From assembly GCF_009765995.1 (NCBI RefSeq), contig NZ_LMUI01000048.1, forward strand, positions 310,001-374,000: 64,000 bases of DNA. The letters are read 5' to 3'. Within the stretch, counting starts at the first letter, position 1. Every line of letters starts with the position of its first letter. The notes beneath the pieces are model-generated. The model was not told the origin of the DNA. It ran no database searches and saw nothing but the letters and a program-made list of their open reading frames with translations. This stretch comes from Methylocapsa sp. S129 (GTDB lineage Bacteria > Pseudomonadota > Alphaproteobacteria > Rhizobiales > Beijerinckiaceae). The position numbers were made by a program, and so were the translations under genes. Below, one piece after another: positions 24,899 to 34,342 of the stretch.

Positions 24899-27574
24899 TC
24901 AGGACGCCGCCGCCTGCCTCCGCGCGGACATGAACTGCTCGAGGTCGTCGCTCGCCATCGGTTTGGCGAAAACATAGCCTTGCAGGATGTCGCAACCGAG
25001 GTCGCGCAGCATGCGCGCATGCTCCATCGTCTCGACGCCCTCGGCGACGATTTCAATGTCGAGCGACTTGCCGATGTCGACGATCGATTGGACGAGCCGC
25101 CGCCGCGTCTCGGAATGCACGATGGGCATGACGAGTTGCCGGTCGATCTTCAGGCGGCGCGGCCTCAGCTTCGTCAGACTGACGATCGAGGCGTAGCCTG
25201 TGCCGAAATCGTCGATTTCGATATCGATCCCAAGCTCCTTGATCTGGTCGATGGTCCACGAGAAATAATCGTCGCTTTCGTCAAGATAGATCGATTCGAC
25301 GAGTTCGAATGACAGCGTGCGTGGCTGAATATTCAGCGCGCGCAGGCTTTTCAGGAGCTGATCGTCGCGCAGCCGGCGCAGCGAAACGTTCACCGAGAAT
25401 CGGGGAACGCAAAATCCAAGATCCTGCCAGCGACGGAACTGGACAAGCCCCTGTTCGAGCACCGTGCGGTCAATGGCCCCCACAACATTGAGGTCTTCCG
25501 CGATCGAAAGGAATTCGGCTGGCGCGACAATGCCGCGCGTGGGATGGCGCCATCGCACCAGCGCCTCTACGCCCACCAGTTCGAACGTGCGCGCATCGAA
25601 CTGCGGTTGAAAATAGGGCATGAATTCGCCGCGCTCCAGCCCACCCATAATGCTGTCGGCGGTCTGCTTGCGGTGAATGATCTCGGCTTGCAGCGTTTCG
25701 GTGAAGAACTCCGCACGGTTGCGGCCCAGACTCTTGGCGCGATAGAGCGCAATGTCGGCGTTGACGAGCAGCCGCTGTCTGTCGACCGCGCTGCCGAAAG
25801 CGCCAGCGATGCCGATGCTCATGCCAAAGCGGCATTCATGGCCGTCGTGATGAGCGGGCTTGCTCACGTCTTCGATCAGTCTGCGCGCAAGGGCGGCGAA
25901 GCCGTCCATGTCCATATCGGCCTTGCAGACGATGACGAATTCGTCGCCGCCCGTTCGGGCGACGAAGTCGCTGTCGCGCAGGTTTCTCCGGATGATTTTG
26001 GCCGTGTGGGCCAGCATCGCATCGCCGGCGGGATGACCCAGCGTGTCATTGATCTGTTTGAAACGGTCGAGATCGATGTGCAGCAGCACGACGCCGTCGC
26101 CGGTCTGCCCGCAGCGCAAGGCGTGCTCCTCCAGCACGCGTTCGAGATACATGCGGTTAGGCAGTTTTGTGAGAAAATCATGAAGGGAATTGTGTTCGAT
26201 GCGCGCGCGCGCCGATTCAAGTTCCGCGTTGCGCGCCTCCGTCAAGGCTTTGGAGCGCGTCAGATCCTCGGTCAGCGCAACGTCTGCGGTAACGTCCCAA
26301 TTGACGCCCAGAATTTTCGAGGAGCCGTCGGAGGCGACATGGACTCTGCCGATTGTGCGAATGACCCTTGTTCGCCCGTCGCCCAGATTGATCTTGAATT
26401 GCGTTTCGTGGCAGCCGCTGGTCTGCATCGCGATTTCGAAATCGCTCTCCGCGTGCCCGGCGTCTTCTGGATCGAGCCTGTCCCGCCAATGCGCGTAGGT
26501 GCGCGGGCCTTTGTCGGTGGGATAACCGTAGAGTTCGTTCATACGGTCGTCCCAGAGCAGCTCCCTCGTTTTGATGTTCATCTCCCACACGCCGACCTTC
26601 GATGTTTCGAGCGCGAGTTCAAGTCTGTGGGACAGGCGTTCGAGTTCGCCTTCGCGATCGCGCAGCTTGGCTGAATGAGCGCGGCGTTCCTCGACCAGGC
26701 GTCCGATCAGCCAGGTGGGTATGACGATCAGCAATCCGCCCACCAATATGACGAGCCGCAGGATCCAGCCATTCGGCGGGAACGCCTCCCAGCCGCCCTT
26801 GGGCGTCGCGGCGATCTGCCAGCCGCCGGACGGCAACGCGACGTCGGCGACGACAGGGTTATGGGTTGTGACTCGCTGCTCGCCAAAAAATCGGACTCCC
26901 GCCGCGCCGCGCGCGTCCTTGCCCGTGATCGCGACATCGATAGGAAGATCGCCGCCGATGAGGCCGCTATCGCGATACAGCCTGTCGACATCGATCACCG
27001 CCGAAACCATTCCCCAGAACGTTTCGTCGCCATAGAGCCCCTTATTGAACACCGGGAAGCGGGCGATGAAACCCTGACCGCCCTGGATCAGATCGACGGG
27101 GCCCGCCAGAACCAGTTCGCGGCGATCGCGCGCCCGCACGACGGTCTCCCATTGCTGCGCATTTTGGCGATAATCGAGCCCCATCGCCTTCGCGTTCCCT
27201 TTCATCGGGTACAATAGGGACACGACGAGGCCAGGAGCGCCGGCGATATCGTGAATCTGCGAGCGCTCTTCAAGCAGGCTGGCGGCAAGCTCGGCAAAAC
27301 GCGCCTGCGTTATGGAGGGCTCGGTCGAAATCGTGCTGACGAGCCCGCGGACGAGCTGAATATCGCCGTTGATATTGCCCTCGAGTTTCGTCTGGATCAG
27401 GCTCACCTGGGAGACGACCTCGGCACGCAATCGTTCGTCGAAAAGCTGCCTATTTTGCCGGTCCGCATATATGCCGAAAAGAATGGCGACGACAGCGGCG
27501 ATCGCTGCGGGGATATGCGCCGGTCGAAACTGCCCTCGCGCTCGTCCGTAAAGGCTCACAGCCGGATTACCCAC
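24899..27574 (-). CDS. Membrane GGDEF-EAL cyclic-di-GMP protein with CHASE and PAS domains
   Basis: 891 residues. Two membrane helices (about 20-38 and 268-290) enclose a periplasmic CHASE-type sensor. Then a PAS/PAC segment (KVGVWEMNIKTRELLW... ILGVNWDVTADV), a GGDEF domain with an intact active site (RTGGDEFVIV) and an EAL domain with EALVRWRHP, EIDDFGTGYAS and EIVAEGVET. Both catalytic motifs look intact, so it could make or degrade c-di-GMP depending on the signal. It stands alone, convergent with the transporter operon. Confidence 0.93.
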   Translation of the reverse strand: MGNPAVSLYGRARGQFRPAHIPAAIAAVVAILFGIYADRQNRQLFDERLRAEVVSQVSLIQTKLEGNINGDIQLVRGLVSTISTEPSITQARFAELAASLLEERSQIHDIAGAPGLVVSLLYPMKGNAKAMGLDYRQNAQQWETVVRARDRRELVLAGPVDLIQGGQGFIARFPVFNKGLYGDETFWGMVSAVIDVDRLYRDSGLIGGDLPIDVAITGKDARGAAGVRFFGEQRVTTHNPVVADVALPSGGWQIAATPKGGWEAFPPNGWILRLVILVGGLLIVIPTWLIGRLVEERRAHSAKLRDREGELERLSHRLELALETSKVGVWEMNIKTRELLWDDRMNELYGYPTDKGPRTYAHWRDRLDPEDAGHAESDFEIAMQTSGCHETQFKINLGDGRTRVIRTIGRVHVASDGSSKILGVNWDVTADVALTEDLTRSKALTEARNAELESARARIEHNSLHDFLTKLPNRMYLERVLEEHALRCGQTGDGVVLLHIDLDRFKQINDTLGHPAGDAMLAHTAKIIRRNLRDSDFVARTGGDEFVIVCKADMDMDGFAALARRLIEDVSKPAHHDGHECRFGMSIGIAGAFGSAVDRQRLLVNADIALYRAKSLGRNRAEFFTETLQAEIIHRKQTADSIMGGLERGEFMPYFQPQFDARTFELVGVEALVRWRHPTRGIVAPAEFLSIAEDLNVVGAIDRTVLEQGLVQFRRWQDLGFCVPRFSVNVSLRRLRDDQLLKSLRALNIQPRTLSFELVESIYLDESDDYFSWTIDQIKELGIDIEIDDFGTGYASIVSLTKLRPRRLKIDRQLVMPIVHSETRRRLVQSIVDIGKSLDIEIVAEGVETMEHARMLRDLGCDILQGYVFAKPMASDDLEQFMSARRQAAAS

Positions 27575-27727
27575 AGGACATCACCTTCGCATGGCGGCCT
27601 TAGCGCAACGCCGAAGGGATGATTGGCGGTCGCCAATTAACCCGCGGCTTATAATCTCGCGGTGCGCCTCACGAATTCACCGTCTGCTTAATGGATGATG
27701 AATCGACAGGCGATAATACGAGAGGCC

Positions 27728-28230
27728 GTGAGGCTGACTTGTATGTTGAGCGAGGACGAACTTTTCAAAGGTCGCCATCCGACCGGGAGATTATCGTCCT
27801 CTGCGTGCGCTGGTGTCTGCGCCACAAACTCAGCTTTCGTGATCTTGTGGAGATGACCACCGAACGTGGACTTTGCCCGGCGCTCACGACGATCATGCGT
27901 TGGATCCAACGCTATGTCCCGGAATTCGAAAAGCGCTGGAACTGGCCCGGCGAGTTTTCAAGAGTCAACTCAACCTGCCGCATAAAATCACGCTTCATGG
28001 CTATCGGGCTTGGCGTCGCGCGGCCAGAGAGACGCTCGGCGAACATCCAGATGAAAGTCGATGCGCGATCTGTTCGTCCAAATACATCGATAATCCGATT
28101 GAATAGGATCGCTAGCCCATCAAGCTGCAACGACAATCGCCGGCGTCGAATTCATGCATCGGACCAGGAAGGACCCGGTTCGGCTGGCCGACCTTCCGAT
28201 GTTCGCATCAAAGCCTTTCGAGAAACCTGA
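27728..28230 (+). pseudogene. Decayed IS6-family transposase, copy 1
   Basis: Pieces of an IS6/IS26-type DDE transposase in several frames. After ELFKGRH the frame shifts (one base lost) into DREIIVLCVRWCLRHKLSFR, then LVEMTTERG, TTIMRWIQRYVPEFEKRWN, the N-terminal half. The central catalytic region is missing. Later pieces resume the C-terminal part: SSKYIDNPIE (cf. the family's KYLNNVIEQDH) and, near 28125, TTIAGVEFMHRTRKD. So it is internally deleted and frameshifted, not active. The first 150 bases match 33680-33836 in the same orientation at roughly 90% by eye, with the same one-base deletion. Confidence 0.85.
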
Positions 28231-28401
28231 TCAGCGCGTCTGGCTGACCAGCAGAATTCGCGCTTGACAGAAAATCGAATATATTTGATATTTGATACTA
28301 GGGAGGAACAGGCTTGTGGAGCATCGGGATTCGAGGCGATCCGGCATGCGCATCGTTAGCGCCGCAGGAGCCGCTCAAATGGCTCCTCTCAGAGGCGCTC
28401 G

Positions 28402-28938
28402 ATGAGCGGCCACTCAACTTCCGAGAGCCAATGCGCTTTCGAGCTTTTGCAATCGGAAGCCGAGATTCCACGCGACGTTCCTGCCCTGGCGCACTCGTTA
28501 GCGCTGAGCAAACGTGTCCGCCGGGCCATCCTCCAAATGCTCATTCAAGGCGACTTGCGTCGTGGCGCCACGCGACGCATCGATGTGCTCTCGAAGGTTC
28601 TTGGGGTTGCTCCCACTCCGATGCGCAAGGCGCTGGCGCCTCTGGCGGCCACCGGACCAGTCGCTCATGAGACGTGCAAAGGCTACTGGATCGCGCCGCC
28701 GCTTACGTTCGAGCAATTCAAGGAACCGATAGGCGCTCGCCGATTGGTCGAGACGGCAGCCATTGGATTTGCTTGCCGAAGAGGTAAAGAGGCCTTCCGT
28801 ACGGGGCTCGTCGCAGCGTTAGTAACCCAGAAGGCCGCGGTCGATGCGCTCATTCATCGAGGTCGGCCGACCGGGCTGAGCGGCCCGCTCCTGCGTGGCC
28901 TGCGTTATCACACGGCCAAGGAAGAGTTTCGCACTTAA
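28402..28938 (+). CDS. GntR-like regulator, probably truncated
   Basis: 178 residues. KRVRRAILQMLIQGDLRRGA, VLSKVLGVAPTPMRKALAPL and a following GYWIAPPLTFEQFKEPIGAR match a GntR winged helix and the start of an FCD ligand domain. FCD regulators are usually 220-250 residues; here the ligand domain stops after about 75 residues in unrelated-looking sequence (LSGPLLRGLRYHTAKEEFRT). It therefore may be a decaying regulator of the sugar transporter that starts 100 bases downstream on the same strand. It lies between the IS6 remnants. Confidence 0.6.
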   Translation: MSGHSTSESQCAFELLQSEAEIPRDVPALAHSLALSKRVRRAILQMLIQGDLRRGATRRIDVLSKVLGVAPTPMRKALAPLAATGPVAHETCKGYWIAPPLTFEQFKEPIGARRLVETAAIGFACRRGKEAFRTGLVAALVTQKAAVDALIHRGRPTGLSGPLLRGLRYHTAKEEFRT

Positions 28939-29039
28939 CGAAGATCGCCAATGGGCGATGCATCGCTCTTGCAGTGCTGAGTCTACGAAACAACGGGTCC
29001 AGCATAGCGCATGGCCCCGCGATCAGGAGGGAGCCCATC

Positions 29040-30041
29040 ATGCAAATTAACAGGCGTCAGTTCTCGGCAAGCCTCGCAGCAGTCGCAACCGTCGGTGCAA
29101 TTCCGCGGCCGGCCCAAGCCGAAGAGGGAAAAAAGATCGCCCTCATGTTTGACGCTTTCGACTCGGATTTCTGGATCACCGGCAATTCGATTTTGAAAGC
29201 GAAGGCCAAAGACAACGGTTGGACGACCCTCGAAACCATCTCGAACCGCGATCAAAATAAACAAAACGACCAAGTAAAAGCGATGGTCCAACGCAAGGTC
29301 GATGGAATCGTCTTCATTCCGACCGATGACAACGCGGCGATCCCTGCGATCCGCACGGCCAATGCGGCGAACATCCCGATCGTTTTTTTCAATCGGCGGC
29401 CCACGCCGAACGACAACAAATACGTCGCCATCCAGGCCGACAACCGCAAAATCATGCAAATGACAGTGTCGTCGCTTGTCGACATCGCCAAGAAGCAAGG
29501 CGGAAAGTACAAGGCGTGTCTGCTCATGGGTGACCTGGGCGATAACAATGCAGTTGCACGACGCGACGGCGCGCTTGACGTCTTCGACGCGAATAAAGAC
29601 CTCGTGGAGGTCGTCGCGCGCATCGCGACAGAATGGAACGTCGACAAGGCTTTCGCCGGGCTTACCAACGCGATCCAAGCGAACCCAGACATCAACATGA
29701 TCGTTTCGCCGTCCGATTCCCAGGACGCGGTCATCGAGCAGGTGCTGAAGACGGCAGGCAAGTGGCATAAAACCGGCGAGGATGGGCACGTTCTGTTCGC
29801 GGGCTTTGACGGTGACCAGAACGGCTACCAGTTACTCAGCGCCAAATACATGGACGTCAACGGAGTGCAGAACCTTTTCTATGAGGTCGACCTTACCTAC
29901 AACGCCTTCAAGGACATCTGGGCGGGCAAGCAGGTCGACAAGATGTTGGTCGACCCTGGCTTCGCTATCAGCCAGGCGACGCTCGAGACCAAGCGAGACG
30001 ACATGTGGGGTTATCACGTGTGGAAGGAAAAGAATAAGTAG
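29040..30041 (+). CDS. Sugar ABC transporter substrate-binding protein (RbsB-like)
   Basis: 333 residues from the ATG at 29040, which has AGGAGG nine bases upstream. The signal MQINRRQFSASLAAVATVGA has a twin-arginine pair, cut after AQA. The mature protein is a type I periplasmic binding protein for sugars: KIALMFDAFDSDFWITG, VQRKVDGIVFIPTDDNAAIP, VAIQADNR, VSPSDSQDAVIEQVL and VLFAGFDGDQNGYQLL. First gene of a four-gene importer. Substrate is likely a pentose, deoxyhexose or polyol; not determinable. Confidence 0.9.
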   Translation: MQINRRQFSASLAAVATVGAIPRPAQAEEGKKIALMFDAFDSDFWITGNSILKAKAKDNGWTTLETISNRDQNKQNDQVKAMVQRKVDGIVFIPTDDNAAIPAIRTANAANIPIVFFNRRPTPNDNKYVAIQADNRKIMQMTVSSLVDIAKKQGGKYKACLLMGDLGDNNAVARRDGALDVFDANKDLVEVVARIATEWNVDKAFAGLTNAIQANPDINMIVSPSDSQDAVIEQVLKTAGKWHKTGEDGHVLFAGFDGDQNGYQLLSAKYMDVNGVQNLFYEVDLTYNAFKDIWAGKQVDKMLVDPGFAISQATLETKRDDMWGYHVWKEKNK

Positions 30042-30076
30042 CCCACGCCTCACGTCGATCCTCGCCGAGACTGGCA

Positions 30077-31108
30077 ATGACGGAAGTCGGCAATGTGTTA
30101 ACGAACTCGTCGGGCGAGACGCTCTCTCGTCCGGCGCAGGCGCTTCGCTGGCTATTTTTCTCTGACTATCTTGTCCTCGCGCTCACATTTGTCTACGTCG
30201 GCGCGCTTTGGCCGTTCGTTCCGGAGATCGTCAGTCTATCGAACCTCGTCGACATCTTTCTGCAGGTGCTCCCGCTGTTCATCGCCGCGCTTGGCGTAAT
30301 GATAGTTTTGATGGTCGCGCAAATCGATCTGTCCGCCACATCGATCATGGCGATGGGCTGTGTGGTCGGGGCCTCGATCATGACGAGCGAAGGCGGCTAT
30401 CTCGCGGGAAGCCCGATCGCCGCCGCCGCCGCGATCGGCGCATTCATCGCGATTGGCCTGCTGATCGGGCTGTTGAACGGCGTCTGCACAGCGGTGTTCG
30501 AGATGCCGTCGTTCCTGGTTACCTTGACGACAATGATGTTTTTTAGCGGATCGGCCGTTTGGTACACCGATTCCGGATCAAGCATCGGCAGTTTGCCATC
30601 GGCCTTCCTCGCGCTTGGATACGGGGGGATTGGCGGGCTCCCTTATGCGGCGATCATCACTGTCGCGCTGGCTGTCGCGGTGCATGTCGGCTTGACGCGG
30701 ACGGTGTTCGGCCGCTGGCTTCAGGCTGTCGGTCTCAATCCGAGCGCGGCCGCCATCTCCGGCGTTCCTGTGCGTCGGGTGGTGATCGGCGCCTTTATGT
30801 TCTCGGGCCTTTTGTCATCGTTGGCGGCTATCATCTACACGGCGCGGCTCGAGGCGGGCACCCCCATTTTAGGTCAGCGTATTCTCCTCGACATGATTGG
30901 CGCGGCGGTGATCGGCGGTGTTAGCCTGTTCGGAGGCAAGGGCAAGGTGATCGGCGTGCTGTTCGGCGTGCTTTTCCTCAGCGTCGTCGACAATGGGCTG
31001 CAACTGCTTGGGCTCTCGCTATCATCGGTCTACGCGATCAAGGGCGGCGTCATTCTGTTCGCAGCGGTGACAGACGCGGTCCGCCACAATCTGATGGCGA
31101 GGGGCTAA
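30077..31108 (+). CDS. Sugar ABC transporter permease 1 (RbsC-like)
   Basis: 343 residues with about nine hydrophobic segments; the family motifs AQIDLSATSIMAMGCVVGA (cf. GGIDLSVGS), LNGVCTAVFEMPSFLVTLTT and ISGVPVRRVVIGAFM are present. Located between the binding protein and the ATPase, with 35 bases before and 3 bases after it. Confidence 0.92.
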   Translation: MTEVGNVLTNSSGETLSRPAQALRWLFFSDYLVLALTFVYVGALWPFVPEIVSLSNLVDIFLQVLPLFIAALGVMIVLMVAQIDLSATSIMAMGCVVGASIMTSEGGYLAGSPIAAAAAIGAFIAIGLLIGLLNGVCTAVFEMPSFLVTLTTMMFFSGSAVWYTDSGSSIGSLPSAFLALGYGGIGGLPYAAIITVALAVAVHVGLTRTVFGRWLQAVGLNPSAAAISGVPVRRVVIGAFMFSGLLSSLAAIIYTARLEAGTPILGQRILLDMIGAAVIGGVSLFGGKGKVIGVLFGVLFLSVVDNGLQLLGLSLSSVYAIKGGVILFAAVTDAVRHNLMARG

Positions 31109-31111
31109 GAC

Positions 31112-32620
31112 GTGTCAGAAGTGTTGCTTAAGGTTCAGAACCTCTGCAAAAGCTTTTTCAACGTCCGGGTCCTGCGCGACGTAGGGTTCGAGTTGCGGCG
31201 CGGCGCAGTACTCGGCCTCGTCGGCGAGAACGGTTCGGGTAAGTCGACCACAATGAACATCATCGGGGGCGTCCTTGCGAAGGACGAGGGTCTCATCGAA
31301 CTCGACGGCAGATCCATCGCACCTACGAATTCGCGCGATGCGCAGGCCCTCGGCATCGCCTTTATTCATCAGGAGCTGAGCCTCTTTCCAAATCTCAGTG
31401 TTGAAGAAAACCTTTTTCTTGACCATTTTCCGCGCCTGACGTCGGCGCTACCCTTCATCGACCGACGCAAACTGCGCGAACTCGCTCGAAAGGCGCTTGA
31501 GCTTGTCGACCTTAAGGTAGCTCCGCAGACGCCAGTGCTGCGACTGCCCCCGGGCGAACGTCAACTCGTCGAGATCGCGAAGGCGCTCAGCCGACAGGCG
31601 CGCCTCATCATTTTTGACGAGCCGACGACTTCGCTCACCGCGCGAGAGGCTGAGCGGCTGTTTGAAATCATTCGCCGTTTACGCGCGCAGGGCATCTCAG
31701 TCATCTATATCAGCCACATCCTCGGCGATGTGATGCGGCTTTGCGACGACATCGTCGTGCTGCGCGATGGACAAGTCGTGGCCTCCGAGCCGCGTGTCAA
31801 CTTCACGATCGAGCGTCTCGTCACGCTAATGGTGGGGCGCACGATCGACCAGCTATTCCCCGAGCGGGCGCCGGTCTCTGGCCCGCGCCGAGCAGCGCTG
31901 ACGGTACGAGGGGTCTCCCAGCCTGGAGTGGTGAAGGATATCTCGTTCGACCTCAACCTCGGCGAGGTGCTTGGGGTCTCTGGCCTCATGGGCTCTGGCC
32001 GTTCGGAACTGGCGCGCATCCTGTTCGGTCTCGATCCCTACTCCGATGGAGAGATCTGTGTCGGAGATACGAGGCTTGTTCCGCTTTCGCCGCGATCGGC
32101 GATGGACCGCGGGATGGCCTTCCTCACGGAGAATCGCCGCGGTGAAGGCCTCATGATGGAGGCTTCTATCGCAGACAACATCGTGCTGCCCTCCCTCATT
32201 GAACAGTCGCACGGCTTTGCCCATTTTCTGAGGCCCGCTCAGCTCAGCGGGGTTGCGCGCGGCGTCGCGGCGCGCGTTCAGGTCAACGCCAAGACGATTG
32301 ACCGGACCGCGGTCCGGATGTTGTCGGGCGGCAATCAGCAGAAGGTCGTCATCGGCAAATGGCTATTGCGGGCGCCGTCGATATTTATTCTCGATGAGCC
32401 GACCCGGGGCATCGATGTCGGCGCCAAATACGAGGTGTACAAGATCATCAACGAAATGGTCGAGGGGGGAGCGGCGATTCTCCTCATCTCCTCGGAGATC
32501 GAAGAGCTTATCGGCATGGCGGATCGGATCATGGTGATGGGACGAGGGGAAGTTCGCAGTTTCTGCGAGCGCGCCAATTTCGACCGCGAGACATTGTTGA
32601 GTGCGGCTTTATGGGATTAA
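31112..32620 (+). CDS. Sugar ABC transporter ATPase with two nucleotide-binding domains (RbsA-like)
   Basis: 502 residues from a GTG at 31112. First domain: Walker A GENGSGKSTTMN, signature region LPPGERQLVEIAKAL, Walker B LIIFDEPTTSL. Second domain: GLMGSGRSELARI (degenerate Walker A), signature LSGGNQQKVVIGKWL, Walker B IFILDEPTRGIDVG. The degenerate second P-loop is usual in this family. Energises both permeases. Confidence 0.95.
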   Translation: MSEVLLKVQNLCKSFFNVRVLRDVGFELRRGAVLGLVGENGSGKSTTMNIIGGVLAKDEGLIELDGRSIAPTNSRDAQALGIAFIHQELSLFPNLSVEENLFLDHFPRLTSALPFIDRRKLRELARKALELVDLKVAPQTPVLRLPPGERQLVEIAKALSRQARLIIFDEPTTSLTAREAERLFEIIRRLRAQGISVIYISHILGDVMRLCDDIVVLRDGQVVASEPRVNFTIERLVTLMVGRTIDQLFPERAPVSGPRRAALTVRGVSQPGVVKDISFDLNLGEVLGVSGLMGSGRSELARILFGLDPYSDGEICVGDTRLVPLSPRSAMDRGMAFLTENRRGEGLMMEASIADNIVLPSLIEQSHGFAHFLRPAQLSGVARGVAARVQVNAKTIDRTAVRMLSGGNQQKVVIGKWLLRAPSIFILDEPTRGIDVGAKYEVYKIINEMVEGGAAILLISSEIEELIGMADRIMVMGRGEVRSFCERANFDRETLLSAALWD

Positions 32621-32630
32621 GGATATAGCC

Positions 32631-33611
32631 TTGAACCGCCTGAACACGCACACACTTTACGCCCTCGCGTTGCGGCTTGCGCCGCTGAGCCTGTTCGCAG
32701 CGCTGTTCATCGCCTTCGGTCTGCTTTCGGACCGGTTTCTATCGCTCGCTAATTTCCGCAACATTCTCACACAGTCCGCGCATGTCGCGGTGATGGCCAT
32801 TGGCATGACCTTCGTGCTGCTTGTGCGTGGCGTCGATCTCTCTGTCGGCTCGGTTATGTATCTCGTGGCGGTGGTTATGGGCCTCTACCTGACCGGGCTG
32901 CCGCTAGTCCTTCAAATTCCGATTATCTTGATGATTGGCGCAATCTTTGGCGCCGTCAACGCTTGGTTTGTTACGCGTTTGCGGATTGCCGCGTTCATCG
33001 TCACTCTGGCGACATTATTTATCGGCCGTGGCCTCGCACTCTATTTCTCGGAGACCAAGATGGTGTTCCAGAGCGACGCAGTGCAGACGCTGGGGCGTTC
33101 ATCGTTCATGGGCGTTCCCTGGGCGATCTGGATCGCGGCGGTCGTCGCTGCGGCAGCGTGGGTTACGCTCACACAGACACCCTACGGGCGGCAACTCTAT
33201 GCCGTCGGCGCCGACCTGGAATCGGCCGCTAAGGCGGGCATCCGGGTTAAGCCGATCGTGTTCTCGGTGTTCTGCATATGCGGCGCCTGCGCGGCCGTCG
33301 GCGCGCTGATTTCAGCCTCTGAGGTCGGAGCGGCGGCCGCGACGTTTGGCTACCAGATGGAGTTTCCTGTCATAGCGGCAGCCGTATTGGGGGGGACGAG
33401 CTTATTCGGAGGCCGCGGTGGTGTGTTTGGCAGCATTTTTGGAGCCGCACTGGTGCAGACGACCGAGAATGGCCTCGTCATGCTCAACGCCAACCCCTAT
33501 CTATATCCGCTCGTCAACAGCCTCATAATCTTCGTGGCCGCCTTCGTCGACGGTCGCCGGCGCGTGCTGACCGAGCGTCTCGAGCAGCGCAAGATCCGCA
33601 CCGAAGCGTGA
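32631..33611 (+). CDS. Sugar ABC transporter permease 2 (RbsC-like)
   Basis: 326 residues from a TTG at 32631, with AAGGA about eight bases upstream; a GTG at 32601 overlapping the ATPase end is an alternative. Motifs LVRGVDLSVGSVMYLVAVV, VNAWFVTRLRIAAFIVTLAT and LGGTSLFGGRGGVFGSIFGA are typical. A second, non-identical permease implies a heterodimeric channel. It ends 69 bases before the second IS6 remnant, with no metabolic genes attached. Confidence 0.92.
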   Translation: MNRLNTHTLYALALRLAPLSLFAALFIAFGLLSDRFLSLANFRNILTQSAHVAVMAIGMTFVLLVRGVDLSVGSVMYLVAVVMGLYLTGLPLVLQIPIILMIGAIFGAVNAWFVTRLRIAAFIVTLATLFIGRGLALYFSETKMVFQSDAVQTLGRSSFMGVPWAIWIAAVVAAAAWVTLTQTPYGRQLYAVGADLESAAKAGIRVKPIVFSVFCICGACAAVGALISASEVGAAAATFGYQMEFPVIAAAVLGGTSLFGGRGGVFGSIFGAALVQTTENGLVMLNANPYLYPLVNSLIIFVAAFVDGRRRVLTERLEQRKIRTEA

Positions 33612-33679
33612 AGCCCAACTCAAAGAGTTATGCTGCAAAGATCCGGAGTCGGGCGCATTTCGCGGTCGCGTAGCATTCG

Positions 33680-33836
33680 GTGAGGCTGACTTGCATGTTG
33701 AGCGTGGACGAACTTTTCAAAGGTCGCCATTCGACCGGGAGATTACCGTCCTCTGCGTGCGCTATTGTCTGCGCCACAAATTTAGTCTTCGTGATCTCGT
33801 GGAGATGATGACCGAACGCGGGTTCTGTTTGCCGAA
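33680..33836 (+). pseudogene. IS6-family transposase fragment, copy 2
   Basis: About 155 bases matching the 5' part of copy 1 (27728 onward) in direct orientation, with about 16 differences by eye. It encodes ELFKGRH, then, after the same one-base loss, FDREITVLCVRYCLRHKFSL and LVEMMTERGF, and stops abruptly. No catalytic residues remain. Confidence 0.85.
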
Positions 33837-33899
33837 CTCCCAATGTTTGCACCACAGCCGAAAAACTATGCTAGCGTCGCCGGAGCGCGCGGAGGGACG

Positions 33900-34328
33900 A
33901 TGAAAAGGATATTGACGGTAGCGGGAACGGTCGCTTTTTTCGCGCTCGCGGGTTGCGCCGGCCAGGCGCCGGAAGTCGATCAACTCGCCCAAAGCAAGAT
34001 GATCGGGCTTTCCAAACACAGGATCCTCGCCTGCCTGGGCGTCCCGGCCAAACGCGCGCGGATCGGCTCGACGGATATCTGGACCTATCCGATCGGCGAT
34101 GCGCATGTCGAAAGCCCCTTGCTGGCGCCGGCGTTCGATATGGCTCCTTCCACGAGCGCCGCTAGTCCCACCTGCAACGTCAATGTCGTGATGACCAATG
34201 GCGCGGTGACCCAGGTCGTCTATCACAATGCCGATGGCGGCCCGCTGCCTCTGGGACGCCAATGCCTCTTCGCGGTCCAGAATTGTATGGAGCCGACCCA
34301 AGGCGTCGTGGTGCGCGCGACCTATTAA
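33900..34328 (+). CDS. Small outer-membrane-type lipoprotein (BamE/SmpA-like fold possible)
   Basis: 142 residues from the ATG at 33900 (GGAGGG just upstream). The signal MKRILTVAGTVAFFALAGCA ends in a lipobox (ALAGC). The mature part has IGLSKHRILACLGVPAKRAR then GSTDIWTYPIG, the 'G-x-DxW-Y' pattern of small BamE-like lipoproteins that form beta-sheet folds, and two further Cys (CLFAVQNC). Function unknown. Convergent with alr, whose stop is 14 bases away. The IS6 fragment ends 63 bases upstream, so its native promoter may be lost. Confidence 0.75.
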   Translation: MKRILTVAGTVAFFALAGCAGQAPEVDQLAQSKMIGLSKHRILACLGVPAKRARIGSTDIWTYPIGDAHVESPLLAPAFDMAPSTSAASPTCNVNVVMTNGAVTQVVYHNADGGPLPLGRQCLFAVQNCMEPTQGVVVRATY

Positions 34329-34342
34329 TGAGAGGCCGCTCC

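Noticed and set aside
16298-33611. Rhamnose catabolism island linking the aldolase/SDR with the sugar ABC transporter
   Set aside because: No isomerase, kinase or mutarotase is present and the two loci are 10 kb apart with the transporter between IS remnants; the link is not supported.
27728-33836. Active composite transposon
   Set aside because: Both IS6 pieces lack the catalytic core and are frameshifted; no terminal repeats recognised.
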